Of a DNA stretch of 10,499 bases, positions 1 to 7,036 are shown one piece after another (within the stretch, counting starts at the first letter, position 1; each line of letters opens with the position of its first letter). A program made the position numbers and the translations under genes. Origin of the DNA: Willaertia magna (lineage: Eukaryota; Heterolobosea; Eutetramitea; Acrasida; Naegleriidae). The notes beneath the pieces are model-generated. The model did not search any database and had not been told where the DNA came from. It worked only from the letters and a program-made list of their open reading frames with translations. The stretch covers positions 1-10,499 of the forward strand of contig CADWAF010001609.1 of NCBI GenBank assembly GCA_902984215.1, given 5' to 3'.

Positions 1-123
1 TTGAAGATTTCATTAATTAACAATAAAGAAGATATTAAAGATAACAACACAAGAACCTGTTCTCTTACAACAACAAAAAGCCTTCTAGTTCTAAATGACA
101 TTCCGATAGAGAAAATCAGCTAA
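1..123 (+). other. open frame entering from the left edge; possible 3' end of an upstream gene, or 5' UTR
   Basis: Frame 1 is open from the first base for 40 codons and closes with TAA at 121-123, three bases before the ATG of the thioredoxin-like gene. The other two frames contain early stops. The translation is mixed in composition (it ends ...LLVLNDIPIEKIS) and not just low-complexity Lys/Asn. It could be the last exon of an upstream gene or simply a 5' leader. A three-base spacing between two genes would be very odd for a eukaryote, so a leader open by chance is at least as likely. No family is recognised. Confidence 0.25.
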
Positions 124-126
124 AAA

Positions 127-561
127 ATGAAACTAGTTGTTTTAGAAGAACCAACAAAATTTGATGAAACGATTGCTCAAATTGTTCAAGAAAATCCAAA
201 ATCTGCAATCTTAGTTTACATTACAGGTAAAGTAGATGAAAGTACAGGTAAAAGTTGGTGTCCAGATTGCGTAAAATCAGAACCAATCGTTTTTGAAGAA
301 TTAATACCTGAAATTGAAAATCAATGTAAATCAAAAGATGAATCAAGTGTTGTTGTTTTGAAATGTATTGTTGAAAGATCTCAATATAAAGGAAATTCAT
401 CTTATCCATATAGAACACATACAGATCTTCGTGTGAAGGGTATTCCAACTATGATTTTATGGAATCTTAAAGATGATGACAAGGCTAGAATTGATGATTT
501 TAATGATTTTGACACTTTGAATGGAATTCGTGTTAAGGCTGTTAAATTATTAAAACAATAA
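127..561 (+). CDS. TXNDC17/TRP14-like thioredoxin-domain protein
   Basis: This is a complete 144-residue protein of the TXNDC17 (TRP14) family. These are small cytosolic thioredoxin-fold oxidoreductases that, in animals, are reduced by thioredoxin reductase and reduce cystine and selected protein disulfides. Seen in the sequence: the family active site WCPDC at residues 44-48, preceded by the typical GKSWCPDC context; an early Y-I-T-G strand (residues 31-34) matching the YFTG of family members; and an I-P-T cis-proline motif at 106-108 followed by a hydrophobic strand. There is no signal peptide or membrane segment. The ATG at 127 is chosen because family similarity begins within a few residues and the context is A-rich (AAAAAATG). 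At 144 residues it is slightly longer than the roughly 123-residue animal protein, with an extra Lys/Asp/Ser-containing loop around 66-75. Assignment is by recognised motifs, not by a search. Physiological partners in this organism are inference. Confidence 0.9.
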   Translation: MKLVVLEEPTKFDETIAQIVQENPKSAILVYITGKVDESTGKSWCPDCVKSEPIVFEELIPEIENQCKSKDESSVVVLKCIVERSQYKGNSSYPYRTHTDLRVKGIPTMILWNLKDDDKARIDDFNDFDTLNGIRVKAVKLLKQ

Positions 562-670
562 ATTATAATTACAAACATCATCAATTACTTTTGATCATCT
601 AGAATTAATTCCTTTTGGCATTCTTCTAAAAAGTTAAAATTAAAAAAAAAGAATTAAAATTCAAACAACA

Positions 671-2044
671 ATGAGTGTTTACTTGTTGTGCGAAATTGTT
701 TCCGATTCCATAAACATTGAAAGGAAGACAAAAGCTTGTAATTTTGAAAAACAATTTAAAAAACGATGTAAATCTTATGATGAAGGAATTGCAAAATTAT
801 TAGATGAAAAAAGAGAAGAAATTAGAATTTTATTGGATAGAAAACAATGTACGTTTTACTTTAGTTTCCGTCACAATATATTTAATTAATCCTTTTAATT
901 AGATACTTTAGAATTATGTGATAAAATTGAAGAATATTTGTCAATATTTTGTGGATTTATTTGGAATTTAAGTTGTGGTAATTTCAACAATAGCACTTCT
1001 TCAACTGATAATAACCAAGATGATAATAAACATAATAATGAAAATACAACTCAAGTAATTGGTAATAATAGCGGAGAAGCAACATTAATTAGAGAAACAG
1101 AAAAAGAATTAGTAAAAGAAGAAATAGAACATAAACTAAAAAATCATTAAGTAGTTTACAACATCTATGTGTATACCAATGGGGGAGCAATCTAAATGAA
1201 TTACAACCTACTCTTTCATCTTCTCTTGAATTTAACGATTCAGTATTTGAAGCATTAATGATGTTGTCAACTATGGCAATTACCCTAACTATTGAAGCTC
1301 AAAAAAGAATTACAATTGATAAAAAAGCAATGAAATTAGTTTTAAAAGCAAGTAGTGTTTGGGAATACTGTTCAGAAGAATTACGTTTTATATTAAAACC
1401 ATTTCAACCTTTACCATTTCTATTAGGTAATAATACAAATATGTGTAGAATGATGCAAATGATAACTAAGGCACAGGCTCAAGAGATTGGGATCTTTTTT
1501 TAGTAGATCCATTTATTAAAAGTATATGGAAGCTATTACATTGATAAAGAATGAGAAAGAGTGTAAAGTAAAGGCTTACCTATTATTTACAATTAAATAT
1601 TATGATATAATGTCACATATGTATAGTGCTATTTATTATAATAAGAAAGAAGAAAATGGTATGGCCGTTAAATTGGTAGATGAAGCCTTAAAGAAGTTTG
1701 AATCAATTACAAAGATATTGGTAAAAGAATTAGTGAAATACATATTTGATTCACAAGAAAAAGGTTTAATTGAAAAACAAGTATCGTTTTTAAATAGTGA
1801 GTTAAAAAGATATCAAGAGAAATATACCAAAGAAAATAATTTAGTTTATCATCAAACTGTCCCTGAATTATTATTAGTGGCAAAAGATATTCTAAAAACT
1901 CAACCTTTTGCATTCCTTGAACCACATAAAGTTTGGGAAAATCCAAATAAGATTTATGATAAATTTGAATGGAAACCTTTAGTTTTAAAAAAAGTTGTTC
2001 AAAAACAACATGCGGTAAACACAATTCTTGACGAATATTCATAA
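671..2044 (+). CDS. BRO1-domain protein (BROX/ALIX-like), one intron, reading frame interrupted
   Basis: BRO1 domains are helical banana-shaped modules that bind ESCRT-III CHMP4/Snf7 and act in membrane scission. The start is the ATG at 671 (context CAACAATG). Exon 1 (671-848) gives an N-terminal helix rich in Lys/Glu. A 54-bp intron follows (849-902), then exon 2 with an Asn/Thr/Asp-rich insert (about 960-1060). Family features seen: the segment F-E-A-L-M-M-L-S-T-M-A-I (from about 1248) corresponds to the FE..SxLFNxAL helix; K-A-Q-A-Q-E (about 1468-1485) matches the AQAQE motif; and the C-terminal helices with E-N-N-L-V-Y-H-Q-T-V-P and P-F-A-F-L-E (about 1834-1923) resemble the N-x-F-I-Y-x-x-x-V-P...VEPxPF block. 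Length of about 440 codons fits BROX-type proteins. The frame must step near 1138-1150, again near 1495-1501, and again by about 1541, so this is either a decaying gene or a sequence with single-base indels. No C-terminal CaaX box like that of animal BROX is visible. Confidence 0.72.
849..902 (+). other. spliceosomal intron in the BRO1-domain gene (54 bp)
   Basis: The intron begins GTACGT and ends TTAATTAG. Without splicing the frame runs into TAA at 887-889. Removing 54 bases joins the two open frames in phase (phase 1, creating a Tyr codon), and continues into the helix T-L-E-L-C-D-K-I-E-E-Y-L. It is more AT-rich than its flanks, as is usual in such genomes. Confidence 0.75.
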
Positions 2045-2052
2045 AACATGAA

Positions 2053-2216
2053 ATGATTGATTCAATTGAGAAAAGAAAAACACAATCCAACGAGGAACAA
2101 GTTTATGTACAATACTATAGTTTACAATTTTACAAAAACATATATAAACGGTAAGTGTTTAACTATTGATGATAATGACCTATCGGTGTGAATTCTCTTC
2201 TAGGAACAGGTGGTAA
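2053..2216 (+). other. exon-like open segment with a canonical short intron, convergent with the fusogen gene
   Basis: From ATG 2053 an open frame of 98 bases (start M-I-D-S-I-E-K-R-K) reaches a perfect donor, GTAAGT, at 2151. A pyrimidine-rich acceptor (TTCTCTTCTAG) ends at 2203, giving a 53-bp intron, nearly the size of the BRO1 intron. Splicing would add four residues and stop at TAA 2214-2216, inside the antisense of the HAP2 3' end. In the same frame the open segment extends back across the BRO1 stop, so it may be the real C-terminus of the BRO1 gene reached through one more frame step. Alternatively it is a small separate gene or coincidence. No family is recognised. Confidence 0.35.
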
Positions 2217-4187
2217 TGGTCTTCCATACCCTGTTTGGTGCTGACTAGGTGGATAGTAGTATTGTTCATTGTAGGGTGGCATGTATTGCATTGGTGGTGA
2301 CATAATATTTGACATTTCACGGTGCTTCTTCTTTTTATTACTACGTTTCTTCTTCTTTTTTTTCTTCTTTTTTTCACTTTCATCATTACTAGAGTCACTT
2401 TCAGAACTAGATTCTTGCTTTTTCTTCTTGCTCTTCTTTTTCTTCTTTTGTTTATTTTTGTAAGGTTTGGTGAGACAGGTTTGAACCCCTTTTGGTAGTA
2501 AAGCACAACAACAGGCACAACATTTGCACCATTGCACCATCATTCCACAACATCCGCACCTCCACATAAATATTAATACTATTGGTGTTGTAATTATCAA
2601 TACTACACCAACAACCCACCCGATAATGTAGTTGGTACACCCATGGAGTACAATACAAATTATGTCAAAGGGAGACCCACAAACACATATCCCCACGCTG
2701 TTGTCACCCTCTGTTCCTAAGACCCCTCTTTGGGAAACTGTTCCGTTTGTCATTGAATATGCAGTGGAATCAAACAAAACAACTGTCTCTTCTATTTTTT
2801 CACCGTCTGAGTGCAACAATGAGACTTTGCACTGGTTTGTCACATCTAAATCTAAGTTAGTTCTAACGTTAAAACTTAAATCTACTGACTGTCCTGCCTC
2901 TAGAGTGGCGCTCTTTTGCCCAATAGGTATAATGTTTGGACTGCAATCAGTTACAGTTACAACATACTTGCCCAGTACTTTTCCCTTGTTTATTATGGTT
3001 GCATGTAGTGTTCCTTCTCTGGACATAGACCCAAATTTATCCACAAATGCTTTTACTATGCCTCCCGGGCTTTTATGTTTAATGAACACAACAGACTCTG
3101 CGTCAATGAAAATATTGATTTGAGAGCTAGTGTCGTCTTCAACATCCATAGCTAAAACCTTTTCATACTTTTCGGTGGAGTTAATACTAAAAGAACCGTA
3201 GTTGCTAATCATGTACTTTCCTGACTTTTTCCCGCCTGCCATTGCCTCCAAATCATCTTGCCTTAAGTCCTCAATCTGATTTCCGAGACATGCTAATGGT
3301 AACTGCGAACAAGCGTTTGGTTGATTTCTAAATTGGTTGTATGATACCCCAATCTTATCACATTCTGCTCCACTTAAAGTAACCCTAGATTTGTCAATAA
3401 GCATCCAGTTTTCTTTTCCTGCCAGCACCGTTGGGTGATTTGAAGGAATTACTGGAATGAACAAGTATTTTGATTCAAACAGAGGAATACTTTTGTAAAC
3501 CGAAAAATCTCCACTCAATTCAACCCTTATCTGGTTATTCGACACAATCTTTTTGGAAGGGTTAACAACAAGTTTTTCGTTTTTAGTCGCTACAGTGATG
3601 TCAAATTTTGTTGTATATGCTTCTAACTCGTATGCGTTCCATAATACTTCGCTCATCCTCATGCAATGAGCCGAGGATCGCATTTGAAGAAAGCCACAGT
3701 TGAGGGAACCTCTTGTTCTTTCGGAACCTCCAAACATTTGACCTACACTACAAGAACAGCAAAAGCCTTGGCTTCCCTCAATGTTTTTACCGTTGTTATC
3801 TGCTGTCCACCCACATGTTGGTGCTTTGCTAGAGGCTGAATCAACACAAGAAGGTACTAAGAAATCTGTTTTGTAAATAACATGTTCTGTGGGTTTTCCA
3901 TTGAAGGTTTGAACGTAAATTAAAGGGTATACTGCTTTTGGAGGTGTTTTCGTAATAGTTATATCAAAAGGTTCGAGATCCACTGAATCTCCGTTCTCGT
4001 TTTTTGTTTGTGATAGAGTAAAGGCTAGGTCTTGCCTACCTCCAGAAGAAAGGGAAATAGTTACTTGCAGCTCGCTTTTGCATTCTGTTTCCGAAGGAGA
4101 ACAAGTGGTAATCTTTGATGATATCGATAACGAAAACTCTAACAACAAACAAAACAACAAGACAAAGAATATGGGCTTTATAGACAT
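2163..4187 (-). CDS. HAP2: HAP2/GCS1 gamete membrane fusogen
   Basis: This complete 674-residue type I membrane protein belongs to HAP2-GCS1, the class II-type fusogen that merges gamete plasma membranes in many protists, plants and some animals. Domains in order: signal peptide (residues 1 to about 22, hydrophobic core FFVLLFCLLL); cysteine-rich ectodomain; the diagnostic HAP2-GCS1 block at about 139-186, with CCSC, the spaced R-G-x-L-N-C, and S-A-H-C-M-R-M followed by W and Y; N-glycosylation sequons at N336 and N481; and one transmembrane helix at about 519-541. The cytoplasmic tail has nine cysteines in 544-561 (possible palmitoylation), Lys-rich blocks at 577-590 and 606-621 flanking an acidic/Ser patch, and a Pro/Tyr/Gln-rich end with R-P-L-P-P-V-P at 656-662. 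The ATG context is AAAATG; the stop is TAG. There are no introns. G+C is near 40%, well above the plus-strand genes to its left. It is convergent with the BRO1 gene. The family call is very secure; mating-type specificity cannot be read from the sequence. Confidence 0.96.
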   Translation of the reverse strand: MSIKPIFFVLLFCLLLEFSLSISSKITTCSPSETECKSELQVTISLSSGGRQDLAFTLSQTKNENGDSVDLEPFDITITKTPPKAVYPLIYVQTFNGKPTEHVIYKTDFLVPSCVDSASSKAPTCGWTADNNGKNIEGSQGFCCSCSVGQMFGGSERTRGSLNCGFLQMRSSAHCMRMSEVLWNAYELEAYTTKFDITVATKNEKLVVNPSKKIVSNNQIRVELSGDFSVYKSIPLFESKYLFIPVIPSNHPTVLAGKENWMLIDKSRVTLSGAECDKIGVSYNQFRNQPNACSQLPLACLGNQIEDLRQDDLEAMAGGKKSGKYMISNYGSFSINSTEKYEKVLAMDVEDDTSSQINIFIDAESVVFIKHKSPGGIVKAFVDKFGSMSREGTLHATIINKGKVLGKYVVTVTDCSPNIIPIGQKSATLEAGQSVDLSFNVRTNLDLDVTNQCKVSLLHSDGEKIEETVVLFDSTAYSMTNGTVSQRGVLGTEGDNSVGICVCGSPFDIICIVLHGCTNYIIGWVVGVVLIITTPIVLIFMWRCGCCGMMVQWCKCCACCCALLPKGVQTCLTKPYKNKQKKKKKSKKKKQESSSESDSSNDESEKKKKKKKKKRSNKKKKHREMSNIMSPPMQYMPPYNEQYYYPPSQHQTGYGRPLPPVPRREFTPIGHYHQ

Positions 4188-4552
4188 TTTAAATTCTTTA
4201 AAAGGCTATTTCCTGAAAAGCAGTTTTTAAACTAAAGCTTAAAAAAACGTTAAAAATAAATGCAATTATTTATTATTTACTAATTTAACAATCACCTTGT
4301 AATCCTTTGCTTGCTAACTTTTTTTAATTTCTCTCTTTATGGAGGAAGCCTTAGTCGTTAAAAATTTCTTTACATCTTAGTAACTAAGATGAAATCTTAA
4401 TAATTAATACATCTTTCATAACATTCTTTAACAAAAAAACACTGACTCGGTTGCCTTAAAAATAACAAGAACTTACATTAATTAATTCAAATAATGAAAA
4501 TTGGAAAAACTATTATCGCTAAAGTTAAAAAAATAAAATTTCAAATTTTTTT
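4188..4552. promoter_or_regulatory. 5' flank and probable promoter of the HAP2 gene
   Basis: This 365-bp AT-rich flank lies directly upstream of the HAP2 ATG on the minus strand and probably holds its promoter and leader. It contains a clean inverted repeat at 4373-4391. Only tiny ORFs are present (for example 13 codons from 4339 and 20 residues from 4494, both plus strand) and they have no coding support. No convincing single TATA element can be chosen in such AT-rich DNA. The promoter role is inferred from position. Confidence 0.4.
4373..4391. repeat. perfect inverted repeat, 8-bp arms
   Basis: CATCTTAG and CTAAGATG are separated by TAA, about 185 bp upstream of the HAP2 start codon. The arms contain G and C in a very AT-rich flank. 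This could be a dimeric transcription-factor site or a small hairpin. Function is not shown by the sequence. Confidence 0.5.
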
Positions 4553-4837
4553 TTAACAATATGCTACACATATGTTTATTAAATATACAAGAGTGCTGCC
4601 CACACCACTTGAATCAAGTGATGTACTGGATGGATACGTACTGTTTGTTGTAATTATTCTATGTTTTGTTTTTGTGTAGTTAATTATTTCTTTCTTTTTT
4701 TCCATATTTTGATTATCATAATTTTGATATCTTTCTTTGTTTATAATTTTATTTAGTTTGTTGTGTTTTGTTAGTTTAATAATTTCTTTTGTAATTTTAT
4801 GATTGTTTAATTTTATAAATAGTACTCTATTAATAAG
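4553..4837 (-). CDS. hypothetical coding frame or exon, no clear start
   Basis: The minus strand is open for 94 codons between TAA at 4838-4840 and a TAA stop at 4553-4555. The only internal ATG is at 4705, giving 50 residues. The product is Lys/Asn/Ile-rich at first, then Ser/Thr-rich (S-S-T-S-L-D-S-S-G-V-G-S-T), ending with a hydrophobic stretch L-V-Y-L-I-N-I-C-V-A-Y-C. Its last third is richer in G+C than the surroundings. Upstream, in a second minus-strand frame, about 38 further open codons run from about 4947 to 4832, so one frame step would give a run of about 130 codons. A competing plus-strand ORF of 35 residues (4572-4679, ending in a hydrophobic segment) overlaps it. I prefer the minus strand because its open run is much longer. 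It could be an exon, a decayed gene or chance. No family is recognised. Confidence 0.35.
   Translation of the reverse strand, partial: LINRVLFIKLNNHKITKEIIKLTKHNKLNKIINKERYQNYDNQNMEKKKEIINYTKTKHRIITTNSTYPSSTSLDSSGVGSTLVYLINICVAYC
4606..4620. repeat. short perfect palindrome (CACTTGA / TCAAGTG)
   Basis: Two 7-bp arms flank a single A within the most G+C-rich patch of the region (about 4591-4645). It falls inside the minus-strand coding-like frame, so it may be incidental. Confidence 0.4.
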
Positions 4838-5010
4838 TTATTTTTTTATTAGTTTTAAGATGTTTAATAATTATATTTGTTATATTTGCTTTATATTGTT
4901 TTTTAATGTTATGATAATTCTTATATTTAAAAAAAAATATAATTGCCTATTTTTTTTTATAATTAATATTATGTAATAAAACAATGGAAAATAAAAAAAA
5001 TTAATTTTAA

Positions 5011-5327
5011 TTACAAAAAAAAAATAAAAAAGAAGATGAAATTGAATGTAAATTAAAATTAATTAAAGATGGAATTGAAAATTTATTTAAAAAAATATGT
5101 CCATTTTATTTAAAAAAGATTATTCTAATTGGTATTTTATTATTTAATTTAGAAAATTCATTTTAAATACAATTTTTTTAAACCTTTATTCAAACACAAT
5201 TTTTTTAAACCCTACTCAATCACAATTATCTCAAAATTTAACAACAAAAAAACAATTTCTATTTAATAAAGAAAAATATTATGAAAAATTAGTTTATAAA
5301 AAAGATTTAATTAATAAAAAAAATTGA
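5011..5327 (+). pseudogene. coding-like relic, two overlapping frames joined by one frame step
   Basis: Frame 1 is open for 51 codons (5011-5163) and another frame is open for 59 codons (5148-5324, stop TGA at 5325). One extra base near 5161-5165 would fuse them into about 105 codons. In this background a stop is expected roughly every ten codons. G is placed mainly at first codon positions (GAA, GAT, GGA), as in real genes here. The product has Lys/Glu-rich helices, a hydrophobic stretch (I-I-L-I-G-I-L-L-F) and a short internal repeat, N-T-I-F-L-N, twice 9 residues apart. There is no usable start: two TAA codons separate it from the ATG at 4984. Family unknown. Confidence 0.35.
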
Positions 5328-5400
5328 TATTATCTTTTTTATCTTTATATAACATAAATAAAAAAAATATTATTATATATAAAAAAATATCAATCTATTT

Positions 5401-5577
5401 ACAAAATATTAAAAATAAATAATTATTAAATTTTTAATCTATTCTAAAAAGCTGTCTCAATTTATTTTTTAAAAAAAATTTCATTTTTAATTTTTTTTAA
5501 GTGTTTCAAATAAAAATAATATTTTATTAAACAATACAATTTATATTAATTTTATAAAATTTTATAAAAAAACCTTT
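5401..5577. repeat. dispersed AT-rich repeat, copy A
   Basis: Positions 5401-5465 match 8403-8467 at 63 of 65 bases, including the unusually G+C-containing word AAAAAGCTGTCTCAA. Positions 5464-5577 then match 8667-8797 less closely (shared A/T blocks around TTTCATTTTTAATTTTTTTT, and near the end AAAATTTTATAAAAAAA). The two matching blocks are adjacent here but separated by about 200 bp in the other copy. Confidence 0.75.
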
Positions 5578-5693
5578 ATTTATTTTTTTTAAAAAAAATT
5601 ATAAAACTATCAAGTTATATATATAGGTTTAATTAATGATTTTGTAATATATATAAGAAAATAAATATTTTTTGATTATTTTTAAAAAAAATT

Positions 5694-5742
5694 ATAAAAA
5701 AATAAAAAATAAAAAAAATAAAAAAATAAAAAAAAATAAAAA
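5694..5742 (+). repeat. A-tract microsatellite, (A5-9 T)n
   Basis: Runs of five to nine A separated by single T form an imperfect simple repeat. Slippage explains it. Spaced A-tracts can bend DNA, but no function is claimed. Confidence 0.7.
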
Positions 5743-6136
5743 TTGCAAGTTTATTTAAAAATTTATTATATAAATATATTATATTTATTTATTATTACTA
5801 ATTGTATTAATTTTATATATATTTAGTTATATATTTTTATAATTAATATTTTTTTAAATAAAAATAATTATTTCTCTTTAAAACACTAAATTTTAATAAT
5901 TCTCAAAATGTATATATTTAATTTAATAAATATTATTTATATAAATATACTATTATTTCAATATTATTTTTTAAAGTTTTTTAAAATTTAAATTTAAAAT
6001 ATACTTAAAAATTTTTAAATATTATATAATTATTAACATTTTTACTTATAAAAAATTGATTTTAATATCAATTTAAAAAAGAAATGATTTTAAAATATTT
6101 ATTTAGAATCTATTTTTTGAAAAATCTGAGTTTTTA

Positions 6137-6179
6137 TATAAATTTATATAGTTTTTGAATAAAAAAATATAAATTTATA
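6137..6179. repeat. two copies of the TATAAATTTATA palindrome
   Basis: Exact 12-bp palindromes lie at 6137-6148 and 6168-6179; the second is followed by C, as in several other copies. These are the leftmost members of a dispersed family that continues at 6836, 7775, 7822, 7918 and 8653. Confidence 0.6.
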
Positions 6180-6559
6180 CTTTTATAGACTAAAATTTTA
6201 TTTATTTTATATATTTATTTATTTACTACTATAAATTAAAACAACAAATTTAACTCTTAAAGAAGCAAGTTTTAATAATATTATTTTTTAATAAATCGTT
6301 AATTAGAAGTTTTATATTTAAAATTATTATAATAATTATTAAAAAATACTTTTATTTAACATAAATAATATCAATTTAAAAAAAATACAACTATTATTAT
6401 CAATAAATTGTGTTTTTCAAGAAATGATTAATAATTATAATTTTTAAAATGAAAATAAAAAATAATAAAGATTTAAATATAAATTTTTTTGTTAAAAATA
6501 TTGTTATTTTTTTATTATATTAAAATTCATTATTGTAATAGTTAAATTTTATATAATAA

Positions 6560-6661
6560 TATAAAAAAAAGAAAAATAATAATTTTAAATATTTAAATCA
6601 AAAACAATTTTTAATTAAATTGCGAGATCAATTATTAAATGAATTTAAAGAGAAAAAATAT
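6560..6661 (+). pseudogene. short coding-like relic
   Basis: An open stretch of 34 codons ends at TAA 6662-6664. Its second half (residues L-I-K-L-R-D-Q-L-L-N-E-F-K-E-K-K) looks like a charged amphipathic helix and carries G/C at sensible codon positions, unlike surrounding sequence. A further open, Lys-rich piece follows in another frame. It is too short for any family call. Confidence 0.22.
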
Positions 6662-6835
6662 TAAAAAAAAACTAAATTAAAAAGAAAAGAATAGAATAAA
6701 ATTAATAAAAAAAACTAAAAAAATAATAATTAATAATGTTTTATTTTATATTTTTTTGTAAAGTTTTATAATATTATTAAAATTTGTCTTTTTAAAGGTT
6801 AAGTTTGTATATAGTTTTAAGAATTTAAAAAATAG

Positions 6836-6847
6836 TATAAATTTATA
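6836..6847. repeat. TATAAATTTATA palindrome
   Basis: Exact copy preceded by AG, as at 8651, within the dispersed palindrome family. Confidence 0.55.
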
Positions 6848-6883
6848 TTTTTTAATTTCTTTTAAAAATTTAGAAATAATAAT

Positions 6884-7036
6884 AAATAAAAAAGAACTAA
6901 ATTTAAAAATATTAATTTTTATACATAATTTTTATAGTATTTTTAAATTATTTATAATTTGATAATCTTATAATTATATTTATAAAAAATAAATATTAAT
7001 AAATATATAAAATACTAAAAATAAATTACAAAATTT
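6884..7036. repeat. dispersed AT-rich repeat, copy B (diverged)
   Basis: This aligns co-linearly with 8263-8430. Both start AAATAAAAAAGAA.TAAATT, continue with TTTAAAAATATTAA and ATAATTTTTATA.TATTTT, then ATAATCT.ATAATTATA and AAAATACT/AAAATATT followed by AAAAATAAAT. It lacks the G+C-containing word found in copies A and C, and carries several indels. Confidence 0.6.

Noticed and set aside
1707..2090. 127-codon minus-strand ORF opposite the BRO1 gene
   Set aside because: It overlaps the BRO1 C-terminal helices, which are recognisable on the plus strand; hydrophobic antisense shadow.
2281..2463. Plus-strand ORF of Phe/Leu/Ser over the HAP2 tail
   Set aside because: It is the antisense of the poly-Lys/Ser tail codons; composition alone creates it.
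2632..3123. 163-codon plus-strand ORF antisense to HAP2
   Set aside because: It lies wholly inside the recognised HAP2 ectodomain coding sequence and has no family features of its own; a shadow frame.
127..4187. Functional link between the BRO1 (ESCRT) gene and the neighbouring HAP2 fusogen
   Set aside because: The genes are convergent, share no promoter, and gene neighbourhood says little about function in eukaryotes.
4591..4645. tRNA or other structured RNA in the G+C-richer patch
   Set aside because: No T-loop consensus, no acceptor-stem pairing and no cloverleaf; the only structure is a 7-bp palindrome, and the patch is better explained as coding.
5694..5742. Phased A-tracts as a curved-DNA regulatory or origin element
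   Set aside because: Spacing is irregular and fits microsatellite slippage in AT-rich DNA; kept only as a simple repeat.
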